This document shows, in pieces, positions 1 to 6,081 of a stretch of 10,769 nt of DNA. The stretch is from positions 1-10,769 of the forward strand of contig DASTCC010000342.1 in assembly GCA_035711465.1 (NCBI GenBank), read 5' to 3'. Each line of letters begins with the position of its first letter. The first letter of the stretch is position 1. The notes beneath the pieces are model-generated. The model had not been told where the DNA came from and ran no database searches. It saw only the letters and a program-made list of their open reading frames with translations. The stretch is from DASTCC01 sp035711465. Its GTDB lineage: Bacteria; Acidobacteriota; Vicinamibacteria; Vicinamibacterales; SCN-69-37. The position numbers and the translations under genes are program-made.

Positions 1-2
1 GC

Positions 3-563
3 GAGCCCGACCACACGCTCGGCCACGACAAGGGCAAGCTGGCCGGCCTCAAGATGCTCGTGCATCTCACGATCATCATGGACGACGTCGACCGGTTCAT
101 CACCGATCCGCAGCACGTCGCCCGCGCCGAAGGCTACATCCAGTGCGACGCGTTCGGCGGCCGGCGCGACGTCTCCGACGGCGTCTTCAACCTGCTCGTC
201 GACGTCGGCGATCCCACGCGCAAGGCCATGTACTACCGCCTCTTCTTCACCAACGCGCAGGGCGACCCGTTGACGCTCATCGGCTTCAAGCGCATCCAGG
301 ACGATCCCGGCCCCGACGAATGGGAAGACACGACGACGCTCTACGTGCGCGTGCTCCGCGGCCACGTGCCGATCGATCAGGACGGGATCGCGCCGATCGA
401 AGCGGGCGGCATCATCCGCATCGAGCTCGGCGACTTCCTCGTGCAGATGACGACGTTCCGCGTCGAAGGTCCGAACCTCGGGGCGCGGATCAACGCCCTC
501 ACGCGGTTCGGCAATCTGTTCCTCGGCAAGCTCTGGCAGGTCTACGGGCCGCGGATCATCTGA
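3..563 (+). CDS. GMC-oxidoreductase-associated domain protein, 5' end outside the window
   Basis: The reading frame is open from the left edge (it begins EPDHTLGHDKGKLAGLK) through Met at 54 to the TGA at 561-563, so the gene probably starts outside the window and Met 54 is internal; 186 residues are visible. The protein is soluble, with no membrane segment. Recognisable stretches are a VFNLLVDVGD segment, MYYRLFF, the DDPGPDEWEDTTTLYVRVLRGH block and a DFLVQMTTFR block near the end. From memory these blocks occur in a region that follows the GMC domain in long cholesterol-oxidase-like proteins of actinobacteria and others; I infer that this is the same module carried on its own chain. It lies 13 bp upstream of the GMC oxidoreductase on the same strand, which supports co-transcription and a shared job. 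The biochemical role of the domain is unknown to me; lipid or sterol handling is only a guess. Confidence 0.75.
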   Translation, partial: EPDHTLGHDKGKLAGLKMLVHLTIIMDDVDRFITDPQHVARAEGYIQCDAFGGRRDVSDGVFNLLVDVGDPTRKAMYYRLFFTNAQGDPLTLIGFKRIQDDPGPDEWEDTTTLYVRVLRGHVPIDQDGIAPIEAGGIIRIELGDFLVQMTTFRVEGPNLGARINALTRFGNLFLGKLWQVYGPRII

Positions 564-576
564 GCGGAGGACGGCG

Positions 577-2145
577 ATGGCCTTCGACGCGATCGTCATC
601 GGCAGCGGCTTCGGCGGCGCGATCACCGCGTGCCGGCTCGCCGAGGCAGGCATGAAGGTGCTCGTGCTCGAGCGCGGCCGGCGATGGGATCCGACGACGT
701 TTCCGCGGCGCGCGACCGATCACTGGCTGTGGGATCACCACCACCCCGAGCGCCGGCCGGGCTGGCTGGACATCCGCATCTTTCCGAACATGACCGTCGC
801 CCAGGGCGCCGGCGTCGGCGGCGGCTCTCTGGTCTACGCCAACATCTCCTGCGAGGCGCCGGCGCAGGTCTTCGACCAGGGCTGGCCGCCGGAGCTTCGT
901 TACACGGATCTCAAGCCGTACTACGACCGCGTCAAGACGTTCATGAACGTCAAGAAGGTGCCGAGCGGACAGTGGACGCCGCGAATGTTCCTGATGAAGG
1001 AGGCGGCCGAGCGGCTCGGCTTCGGCGATCGCTTCGAGCAGCTCGAGCTCGCGGTGACCTTCGACGAGCAATGGACCTACGCGGACTTCCCGCGCGGCGC
1101 CGCCGCCTCGGTCACCCGCGTCAACGCGCAGGGCGCCACCCAGGGCACCTGCGTGCATCTCGGCAACTGCGACATCGGCTGCGACGTCAACGCGCGCAAC
1201 ACGCTCGATCTCAACTACCTCTACAAGGCCGAGCACGCCCACCAGGCCGACGTCCGCGCCCTGCATCTCGTCACCAACATCGAGCCCGTGGCCGGCGGTT
1301 ATCGCGTCAGCTACGACGACATCGCCAACGGCACGCGCACGCCGGGATCCGAAACCGCGCCGATCGTGATCGTCGCCGCCGGCTCGCTCGGCTCGACCGA
1401 ATTGCTGCTGCGCTGCCGCGACGAGTTCGGCTCGCTGCCGAACCTCAGCCCGCGCCTCGGCCTCGGCTGGAGCAGCAATGGCGACTTCCTGACCCCCGCC
1501 TTCCATCTCAATCGCGACGTCGATCCGAGCAAGGGACCGACGATCACGAGCGCGATCAATTTTCAGGACGGCAGCCAGGGGCCGGCGTTCTGGATCGAGG
1601 ATGGCGGACTGCCCAACCTGTTCGCGAACTTCATCGCCGAGAAGACCAACGACGCGTCGGTCGGCTTCAAGCTGATGCTGACGCTGCAGGCGATGCAGGT
1701 CTTCCTGCGCGAGAACGAGCCCTTCAAGAACATCATGCCGTGGTTCGCGCAGGGCATCGACGCCGCCAACGGCGTGCTGCGGCTGGCGACGAACTTCGAC
1801 GGCTCCCGGCGGCTGCATCTCGACTGGGACGTGACCGAGTCCGCGCCGACGATCCAGGCCATCGTCGACATGCACGTGCGACTCGCCAACGAGACCGACG
1901 GCTTCGCGCTGGTGCCGCTGACCTGGTCGCTCTTCCGCGATCTGATCACGCCGCATCCGCTCGGCGGCTGCAACATCGGCACGACGCGCGACAACGGCGT
2001 CGTCGATCACAAGGGCCAGGTGTTCGGCTATCCGGGCCTGTACGTCGCCGACGGCGCGATCGTGCCGGAAGCGGTGGGCGTCAATCCGTCGCGGCCGATC
2101 GCCGCGCTCGCCGAACGCATTGCAGACCTGATCATCACGCCGTAG
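577..2145 (+). CDS. FAD-dependent GMC oxidoreductase, cholesterol-oxidase-like
   Basis: This is a complete 522-residue flavoenzyme. The N-terminus has the Rossmann FAD-binding motif (GSGFGG at residues 9-14) with the ribose-binding acidic residue E32 after the second strand. The family block GAGVGGGSLVYANIS lies at 77-91. Residues 190-215 form a cysteine-containing stretch (C192, C198, C202) ending in ARNTLDLNYL. The C-terminus has HPLGGC at 460-465, VADGAIVP near 490 and NPS at 503-505; by analogy with bacterial cholesterol oxidases H460 and N503 are the likely active-site pair. Such enzymes oxidise alcohols, often sterols or other hydrophobic ones, with transfer of electrons to FAD. No signal peptide is evident, so it is probably cytoplasmic or peripheral at the membrane. 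The ATG is chosen because GGAGG sits 6 nt upstream (567-571 region). The substrate cannot be read from sequence; sterol, terpenoid or long-chain alcohol are all possible. Confidence 0.93.
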   Translation: MAFDAIVIGSGFGGAITACRLAEAGMKVLVLERGRRWDPTTFPRRATDHWLWDHHHPERRPGWLDIRIFPNMTVAQGAGVGGGSLVYANISCEAPAQVFDQGWPPELRYTDLKPYYDRVKTFMNVKKVPSGQWTPRMFLMKEAAERLGFGDRFEQLELAVTFDEQWTYADFPRGAAASVTRVNAQGATQGTCVHLGNCDIGCDVNARNTLDLNYLYKAEHAHQADVRALHLVTNIEPVAGGYRVSYDDIANGTRTPGSETAPIVIVAAGSLGSTELLLRCRDEFGSLPNLSPRLGLGWSSNGDFLTPAFHLNRDVDPSKGPTITSAINFQDGSQGPAFWIEDGGLPNLFANFIAEKTNDASVGFKLMLTLQAMQVFLRENEPFKNIMPWFAQGIDAANGVLRLATNFDGSRRLHLDWDVTESAPTIQAIVDMHVRLANETDGFALVPLTWSLFRDLITPHPLGGCNIGTTRDNGVVDHKGQVFGYPGLYVADGAIVPEAVGVNPSRPIAALAERIADLIITP

Positions 2146-2148
2146 ACG

Positions 2149-3183
2149 TCAGCTGGGATTCACGACCTTGTAGTAGAGGAACTCCTTCGCCTTGCCCGCG
2201 GCGAGCTTCCTGCGCAGATCGAGGTGATTGGTGCGCTTGCCGTCGAGCAGCTCGCCGATGTGAATCGTCAGGCCGACCAGATCCTGCAACGGGTTGCCCA
2301 GGTCGAGGTCGAGCTCGGCGAAGTTGAACGGGTACGAGGTCGTCGGCGTGGCGACGACGAGCTGCACCGACGGGCTGCCCTCGGCTCGGAAACTGGCGAG
2401 ACCATCGTCGACGAACAGGCCGATCGCGGCACTGTCGAACGCGCCAATCGCCGGCAGCAGCAGCCGATGGACGGCGGCATGCGGCCGGCCCTCGGCGTAC
2501 ACCTTGTCGTGATGGTTGGCCAGGTCCGAGACGCGCGTGAACAGACTCGGCAGCGTCCTGGCGTAACAGCGATCGTCGAGCGAGACGAACAGGCGATCGA
2601 TGTCGCTCAAGAGCGGCGCCGACAGCGTCGGGAACACGCGCAGCGACGCCAGCAGGTTGAGCACGCACGCCCGCCGCGTCGGTCGGATGCCGGTGTCCAT
2701 CACCCAGTCGAGCCCGGACCGACCGTCGAGCTGCGAGGCCGCGAGCACGCTGGCAATCATCGGATCGCTGCTGGCGAGGTCGACCTCGATGGTCCGATCG
2801 TCGAACGACAGCTCGCAGTCGGTCTGCGCGTGGTCGTCGTGCGGCACTCGCACGCGGCCGGTGCGCATCTTCGCCTTCGCGCCGTCGACGCTGACGGTGA
2901 CGTCGTAGAAGCCTTCCGGCAGCGAGTAGCGATCGTGGCCGCGGATGACCAACGAGCCGTCCTCGACGGCGACCTTCAGCTTGAACTCGCCGGCGCTCCA
3001 GCCCTGAATCTGTCGGATGTGATCCATCCGGTAACGCGTGACGGCATCCCGCGGCGCCAGTCCGAGGCTGATGCGCCGCGTTTCCGGATCGGGCTCGTCG
3101 AACTCGAACCCGTTCTCGACCTGCCGATCGAGCCGGAACCGCTTGTCGTTCCGCCGAAACTGGATCTCGATGTACTCGTGCAT
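2149..3183 (-). CDS. Hypothetical cytoplasmic protein, 344 residues, family not recognised
   Basis: I do not recognise this protein. It starts at an ATG with a clear GGAGG ribosome site 6-7 nt upstream on the minus strand and has no signal peptide or membrane helix. Roughly residues 1-130 look beta-rich: strands alternate in FKLKVAVEDGSLVIRG (67-82) and a LPEGFYDVTVSVDG stretch (88-101) resembles the last strands of an immunoglobulin-like or regulatory beta-sandwich domain. A helical central part (about 135-255) contains paired histidines (NHH near 223-225) and several DR/DD pairs. The C-terminal part (about 270-344) again has strands, with YPFNFAELDLDLGNP, and ends in a basic helix plus FLYYKVV. 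Coding potential is supported by conserved-looking domain texture and a good ribosome site. It is convergent with the GMC oxidoreductase, with 3 bp between the stop codons, so there is no room for a terminator between them. Function unknown. Confidence 0.8.
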   Translation of the reverse strand: MHEYIEIQFRRNDKRFRLDRQVENGFEFDEPDPETRRISLGLAPRDAVTRYRMDHIRQIQGWSAGEFKLKVAVEDGSLVIRGHDRYSLPEGFYDVTVSVDGAKAKMRTGRVRVPHDDHAQTDCELSFDDRTIEVDLASSDPMIASVLAASQLDGRSGLDWVMDTGIRPTRRACVLNLLASLRVFPTLSAPLLSDIDRLFVSLDDRCYARTLPSLFTRVSDLANHHDKVYAEGRPHAAVHRLLLPAIGAFDSAAIGLFVDDGLASFRAEGSPSVQLVVATPTTSYPFNFAELDLDLGNPLQDLVGLTIHIGELLDGKRTNHLDLRRKLAAGKAKEFLYYKVVNPS

Positions 3184-3283
3184 GGAGCGCCTCCGGACGG
3201 TCGTCGGGGAACGCGCCTACTCTACCTCCGGCCCTTCATCGATTCTTCACAAACTCTCGATAGCCTCCGCGGCGGGAGGGAAC

Positions 3284-3712
3284 ATGTTCCGGATGCAACA
3301 GTGGATGCTCGGCGTGGCGCTGGCGGTGCTCGCCGTCGCGCCGACCGCCGCGGCGCAGGAAATGGTCGTCACCGGCCCGCCGCCAGTGCTGCGCGCGCGC
3401 CTCGATGCCTTTCTCAAGGCCTTCAACTCCGGCGACGCCGCACAGTTCGAGAAGATGGCGACCGAAGCGTTCACCTCGGCCTATCTCAAGTCGCAGACCG
3501 CCGACGAACGCCGGCAGGCCTACGTGAAGATGCGCGCCGACTTCGGGACCATCGCCTTCGAGCGCGTCGAGCGGCGAGGCCCCGACGCGCCGCTCGAGAT
3601 CAACGTCAAGGGTTCGGTCGCCTCCGGGACCATGACGATCGAGCTCGATGACGATCACAAGATCGACGGGATCAAATCCAGCGTCACGAAGAACGAACCG
3701 GCCCGCCGCTGA
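3284..3712 (+). CDS. Small secreted NTF2-like (SnoaL-type) protein
   Basis: This is a 142-residue protein with a signal peptide (MLGVALAVLAVAPTAAAQ, cleavage probably after AAA or AAQ). The mature part of about 120 residues begins with a helix containing LDAFLKAFNSGDAAQFEKM, the typical first helix of NTF2-like cone-shaped folds, followed by alternating strands and a final beta segment (TMTIELDDDHKIDGIK). The same module stands in front of beta-lactamase-type serine hydrolases in acidobacterial proteins as I remember them; here it is alone. No catalytic residues can be assigned; it may bind a small ligand in the periplasm. Two starts are possible: ATG 3284, 4 nt behind a GGAGG at 3275-3279, or ATG 3293, 13 nt behind it. 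An earlier in-frame ATG at 3038 would lie inside the opposite gene and precede the signal peptide, so it is not used. It is divergent from the unknown gene on its left, separated by 100 bp. Confidence 0.78.
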   Translation: MFRMQQWMLGVALAVLAVAPTAAAQEMVVTGPPPVLRARLDAFLKAFNSGDAAQFEKMATEAFTSAYLKSQTADERRQAYVKMRADFGTIAFERVERRGPDAPLEINVKGSVASGTMTIELDDDHKIDGIKSSVTKNEPARR

Positions 3713-3734
3713 CGGGCGATCGCGTCAGCGCCGG
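3703..3734. terminator. Hairpin shared by two convergent genes, spanning both stop codons
   Basis: An inverted repeat with arms CGCTGACG (3707-3714) and CGTCAGCG (3723-3730) and an 8-nt loop is extended by three more pairs (3703-3705 with 3732-3734) past one C-C mismatch. The left arm contains the TGA of the NTF2-like gene (3710-3712), the right arm the reversed TGA of the propeller gene (3725-3727). There is no T-run on either side, so it would be at best a weak intrinsic terminator, or an mRNA 3'-end stabiliser, usable from both directions. Confidence 0.45.
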
Positions 3735-5185
3735 TAGCCCTCGATCGCGCCGGACACGTTCGGCGCGACGAGGACGTCACCGACGACGACCACCGATCCT
3801 GGATAGCCGCTCACGAACTCGGTCGCGTACGGCGGCACCGGACGCCGCCAAACGATCCGTCCGGTCTTTCGATCCAGCGCGACCAGGCCGGCGGCGTGTC
3901 TGGTGACGTACTTCTGCGGTCCGGCGACGCCGACGTAGACACGATCGGCTGTGACCGCCGGCGTGCCCCAGGCCCAGCCGAGCACGTCGGTCTCCCAGAT
4001 CGCACGGCCCGTGGACGGCTCGATGGCGCGCACCGCACGCAGGTCCGACGATCCGACGTGGTAACGGCCGTCGACGAGCGTGCCGGTCGATTCGACCCAG
4101 GAGATCCATTGGAACCGCGCCCAGATCTCACGGCCGCTCGCCTCGTCGAGTCCGCTCAGCCACGCACCGCGGCTGCCGACGATGACGACGGGGCCGGCGA
4201 CGGTGGCGGCGGAGACGACTGGTCCGGTGAGACGCGTCCGCCACACGTCCGCGCCGGTCGATCGATCGAGGGCGACGACGTCGTTGTCGAGCGTGCCCAC
4301 GAACACGCGCGCCGGCGACAGCGCGACCGACGCCCGGACCCGCGATTTCAAATCGCGGCGCCACCGGACCCGGCCGTCGGCGGCGTCGATCGCGTGCACG
4401 ACGCCGGACGGCGACGTGATGTACACGACGCCGCCATCGATCACCGGCGACGGCGCGTGAAAGTCGAAATCGAAGACCGTCGCGGCCGGGAGCACGCGCG
4501 CCGGCCTCGCGCCGCCGAGATCGACGCGCCACACTTCCCGTCCGTCGACTCGTGCCAGCCGTCGCAACGTGCCGCCGTCGTCGAGCACGAACACGGAGTC
4601 ACCGGAGATCGCCGGCGCGCCGTAGGTCGGCGCCTCGCCACGCGCGCGCCAGATCGACTCGCCGCTCTGCGCGCGGATGGCGTGCACCGTCCCCGCTGTG
4701 TCCGCGGCGACGATCATCTCGCCGCTTGCGGCGAGCCCGGCCCAGAGTCGTGCGCCGGTCTGGTAAATCCAAGCCGGCGAAGGCCCTGACGGAGGTTCCG
4801 GCTCGGCCGGCTCGGCCGGCTCGGCCGGCAGCGCGTCGGCGCGCGTGGCCACGAACGTGACTCGCGGATCGCCCAGCTCGCCGATCAGTCGATCGCCAGC
4901 ACGCCGCAGCGCGATGTGCCAGTCGTCGATCGTCCAGCCGCCGTCCGGCTTCGACGTCAGATAGCCCACCGGCATTCGCCACGCGTGCAGCGGCGGCAGC
5001 GTCAGAAAGAAGCCGACGCCGTTGGCGAGCTGCCGGATTTCGATGCCGACGTCGCTGCGCTGCTCGCCAGCGCTGGCGGTCCCTTTCCAGAGGCCGACGA
5101 CGTCGGAGGGATCCGGCTGGACGGCCGTGCCGCCCGGGACCGGCGCGAGGGCGAACGTCAGCGCGATCAGTAAAACCAGCACCAC
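3725..5185 (-). CDS. Secreted PQQ-type eight-bladed beta-propeller protein
   Basis: The 486-residue product begins with a hydrophobic signal segment (VVLVLLIALTFALAP), then a small beta-rich domain (about residues 27-115) that contains VGLWKGTA and FFLTLPP. A linker rich in Pro, Ala and Glu (about 118-136) follows, then a propeller to the C-terminus. I count eight repeats of the quinoprotein type, each with a 'G.V.AID..(T/S)G...W' end: VHAIRAQSGESIW, LARVDGREVW, VHAIDAADGRVRW, VVALDRSTGADVW, LSGLDEASGREIW, VRAIEPSTGRAIW, LVALDRKTGRIVW and a closing SGAIEGYR strand. Such propellers serve as PQQ dehydrogenase folds or as scaffolds such as BamB; no PQQ ligands or heme motif (CxxCH) are visible, so a non-enzymatic scaffold or sensor is at least as likely. 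The GTG start lacks a ribosome site, and the frame stays open upstream to a stop at 5291-5293, encoding arginines that would suit a signal peptide n-region; the true start is uncertain. Confidence 0.85.
   Translation of the reverse strand: MVLVLLIALTFALAPVPGGTAVQPDPSDVVGLWKGTASAGEQRSDVGIEIRQLANGVGFFLTLPPLHAWRMPVGYLTSKPDGGWTIDDWHIALRRAGDRLIGELGDPRVTFVATRADALPAEPAEPAEPEPPSGPSPAWIYQTGARLWAGLAASGEMIVAADTAGTVHAIRAQSGESIWRARGEAPTYGAPAISGDSVFVLDDGGTLRRLARVDGREVWRVDLGGARPARVLPAATVFDFDFHAPSPVIDGGVVYITSPSGVVHAIDAADGRVRWRRDLKSRVRASVALSPARVFVGTLDNDVVALDRSTGADVWRTRLTGPVVSAATVAGPVVIVGSRGAWLSGLDEASGREIWARFQWISWVESTGTLVDGRYHVGSSDLRAVRAIEPSTGRAIWETDVLGWAWGTPAVTADRVYVGVAGPQKYVTRHAAGLVALDRKTGRIVWRRPVPPYATEFVSGYPGSVVVVGDVLVAPNVSGAIEGYRR
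4340..4358. repeat. Perfect 9+1+9 inverted repeat inside the propeller gene
   Basis: CCGCGATTT and AAATCGCGG flank a single C, giving a perfect palindrome apart from the centre base. It lies inside the coding sequence, where it encodes RRDLKSR between two propeller blades. The AT-rich core stands out in a GC-rich setting and the geometry is that of a dimeric regulator's site, but the loop is too short for an RNA hairpin of full length. It may be chance. Confidence 0.5.
4799..4829. repeat. Tandem 9-bp repeat, 3.4 copies, encoding a PAE linker
   Basis: The unit CGGCTCGGC is repeated exactly three times, followed by four bases of a fourth copy. On the coding (minus) strand it gives repeated Pro-Ala-Glu triplets in the linker between the N-terminal beta domain and the propeller. 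A multiple of three keeps the frame, so copy number could vary by slippage and change only the linker length. Confidence 0.85.
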
Positions 5186-5197
5186 GGCAGCACTATG
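5186..5197 (-). promoter_or_regulatory. Candidate -10 element for a leaderless propeller-gene mRNA
   Basis: On the minus strand CATAGT (the reverse of 5192-5197) is followed by exactly 6 nt and then the GTG start at 5185. That is the distance from a -10 hexamer to a transcription start, so the mRNA could begin at or next to the start codon. No Shine-Dalgarno sequence precedes this GTG, and no good -35 hexamer is seen 16-18 nt upstream. Confidence 0.35.
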
Positions 5198-5268
5198 GGC
5201 GTTACGACGGGTGCCGCGCGTCCGGACCGGCTGACCGCCGCGAACTGGATCGGTCAGACAGCGGTCGA

Positions 5269-5297
5269 TTGACGCCAGACAGGCTCGGGCTCATACT
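5269..5297 (+). promoter_or_regulatory. Sigma70-type promoter of the cupin gene
   Basis: TTGACG (5269-5274) and CATACT (5292-5297) are separated by 17 bp, the optimal spacing; each matches the consensus at five and four of six positions respectively (TTGACA; TATAAT). The start of transcription would fall near 5304, leaving a leader of about 37 nt that ends in a strong ribosome site before the ATG at 5341. Confidence 0.6.
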
Positions 5298-5326
5298 CCA
5301 CCCGCCCTGGGCATCATGCTGAGGAC

Positions 5327-5340
5327 GGGAGGAGGCTCCC
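5327..5340 (+). promoter_or_regulatory. Ribosome site of the cupin gene inside a small hairpin
   Basis: GGGAG (5327-5331) and CTCCC (5336-5340) can pair around a 4-nt GAGG loop immediately before the ATG at 5341. Both possible Shine-Dalgarno registers (5328-5332 and 5331-5335) lie within this element, so folding would hide part of the ribosome site. The stem is only 5 bp; it may simply be a good purine-rich ribosome site. Confidence 0.4.
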
Positions 5341-6000
5341 ATGCGACGGTTCCTGATCGGTGCGGTCGTTCTAGGACTTTCAAGTGTCGGGTTGGCGCAG
5401 GACGCGGCGAAGGTCGCCGCCAATGAGTACAAGGTCGTCGGTGAGACTCCGGGGTTTCGTGTGATGCGCGTCAACTACGCGGCTCGCGCCGAAACTCAAG
5501 CGCACCAGCATCCCGAGAACCTGGTGATCTCGCTCGTCGCCTCGAGGGTGCGATTCGATCTGCCCGGCGGCAAGTCGGAGACGATAGACATGGCGGCAAA
5601 CTCGGCAGGCTTCCACCCCGCTGGCGTCCACAGCGTCAGAAACCTCGGCGGTCCCATCGACGCCGTCATCATCGAGTTCAAGACGCCGACGCCCGGGACG
5701 GCCGCGCTGCCGGCATCGCGCGAAGGCCTGACCCTCAAGCCAATCGCCGAAGGTCCGCGGGCGACCGCGTATCTCGCCACCGGGTCGGGAACCTTCGCTG
5801 AGCCGGCGGGCTCGAAACACGACTTCGATCAGGTGGTGGTTGCCACCGGCCCGGGACAGATGTCACTGAGCATCGACGGCAAGCCGGCCAAGACGTCCTG
5901 GGTCCGCGGTGACACGGTGATCATCCCGCGCGGCACCGGCCACGAGTCGAAGAACATCGGTGGCAAGCCCATCGATTTCATCGTCGTCGCCATCAAATAG
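5341..6000 (+). CDS. Secreted bicupin-domain protein
   Basis: The 219-residue protein has a signal peptide (MRRFLIGAVVLGLSSVGLAQ, cleavage near residues 19-20) and two cupin-type beta barrels. The first (about 30-115) has plausible metal ligands: H55, H57 and E59 in AHQHPEN, and H97 in PAGVHSVRN. The second (about 128-218) has a reduced first motif (SKHDFDQ, H160) and a complete-looking second motif (PRGTGHESKN, H201), so its metal site is probably lost or altered. Periplasmic cupins of this kind are often annotated only as cupin-domain proteins; the substrate or ligand is not known. The ATG follows a GGGAGGAGG ribosome site by 5 nt and lies about 37 nt behind the predicted transcription start. 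It is divergent from the propeller gene (155 bp between starts) and monocistronic, since a strong hairpin follows. Confidence 0.88.
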   Translation: MRRFLIGAVVLGLSSVGLAQDAAKVAANEYKVVGETPGFRVMRVNYAARAETQAHQHPENLVISLVASRVRFDLPGGKSETIDMAANSAGFHPAGVHSVRNLGGPIDAVIIEFKTPTPGTAALPASREGLTLKPIAEGPRATAYLATGSGTFAEPAGSKHDFDQVVVATGPGQMSLSIDGKPAKTSWVRGDTVIIPRGTGHESKNIGGKPIDFIVVAIK

Positions 6001-6008
6001 GGTCCAGA

Positions 6009-6046
6009 CGCCCTCCCGGCTCGATCCGCGTCGGGTCGGGAGGGCG
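6009..6046 (+). terminator. Strong hairpin behind the cupin gene, no U-tract
   Basis: CGCCCTCCCG (6009-6018) pairs perfectly with CGGGAGGGCG (6037-6046), and the stem continues inward through 6024/6031 with two G-U pairs, leaving a 6-nt loop. That gives 17 pairs starting 9 nt after the cupin stop codon. No T-run follows on the plus strand, so termination would need Rho, or the element acts as a 3'-end barrier. It ends 36 nt before the next start codon and thus separates the two genes. Confidence 0.6.
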
Positions 6047-6069
6047 GACGTGGAGGGCGACGCGACGAG

Positions 6070-6081
6070 TACACTGAACTG
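6070..6081 (+). promoter_or_regulatory. Candidate -10 element for a leaderless lipoprotein mRNA
   Basis: TACACT (6070-6075) is followed by 6 nt and then the ATG at 6082, so transcription would start at or within a base or two of the start codon. No ribosome site lies in the usual window; the only GGAGGG (6052-6057) is 24 nt before the ATG, too far to serve it. No good -35 hexamer is seen at 17 bp (GACGTG). Confidence 0.45.

Noticed and set aside
556..2010. Long open frame (484 codons) on the minus strand opposite the GMC oxidoreductase
   Set aside because: Arg/Ala/Val/Glu-rich text without domain motifs; it lies antisense to a clear enzyme gene and is expected from codon bias in GC-rich DNA.
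2145..2150. GACGTC palindrome between the two convergent stop codons
   Set aside because: Only 6 bp with no loop or extension; too short to be a terminator.
630..2327. 565-codon plus-strand open frame overlapping the GMC gene
   Set aside because: Extremely Arg-rich, low-complexity translation in a second frame of a well-supported gene, and it also runs into the opposite gene.
3038..3283. N-terminal extension of the NTF2-like protein to an ATG at 3038
   Set aside because: It would overlap the divergent gene and place about 80 residues before a clear signal peptide; the ATG near the GGAGG at 3275-3279 is preferred.
3184..3283. Search for divergent promoters between the unknown gene and the NTF2-like gene
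   Set aside because: TTCACA-like and TAGAGT-like hexamers are present, but none has acceptable -35/-10 spacing on either strand, so no promoter is claimed.
2224..3651. 475-codon plus-strand open frame across the unknown minus-strand gene and the NTF2-like gene
   Set aside because: Rich in Arg, Gln, Glu and Val without motifs; covers two genes with ribosome sites or a signal peptide.
3896..4789. 297-codon plus-strand open frame opposite the propeller gene
   Set aside because: Arg/Asp-rich shadow; the minus strand shows eight regular propeller repeats.
4799..4829. Possible CRISPR or other repeat array
   Set aside because: The unit is only 9 bp, without spacers, and encodes a protein linker.
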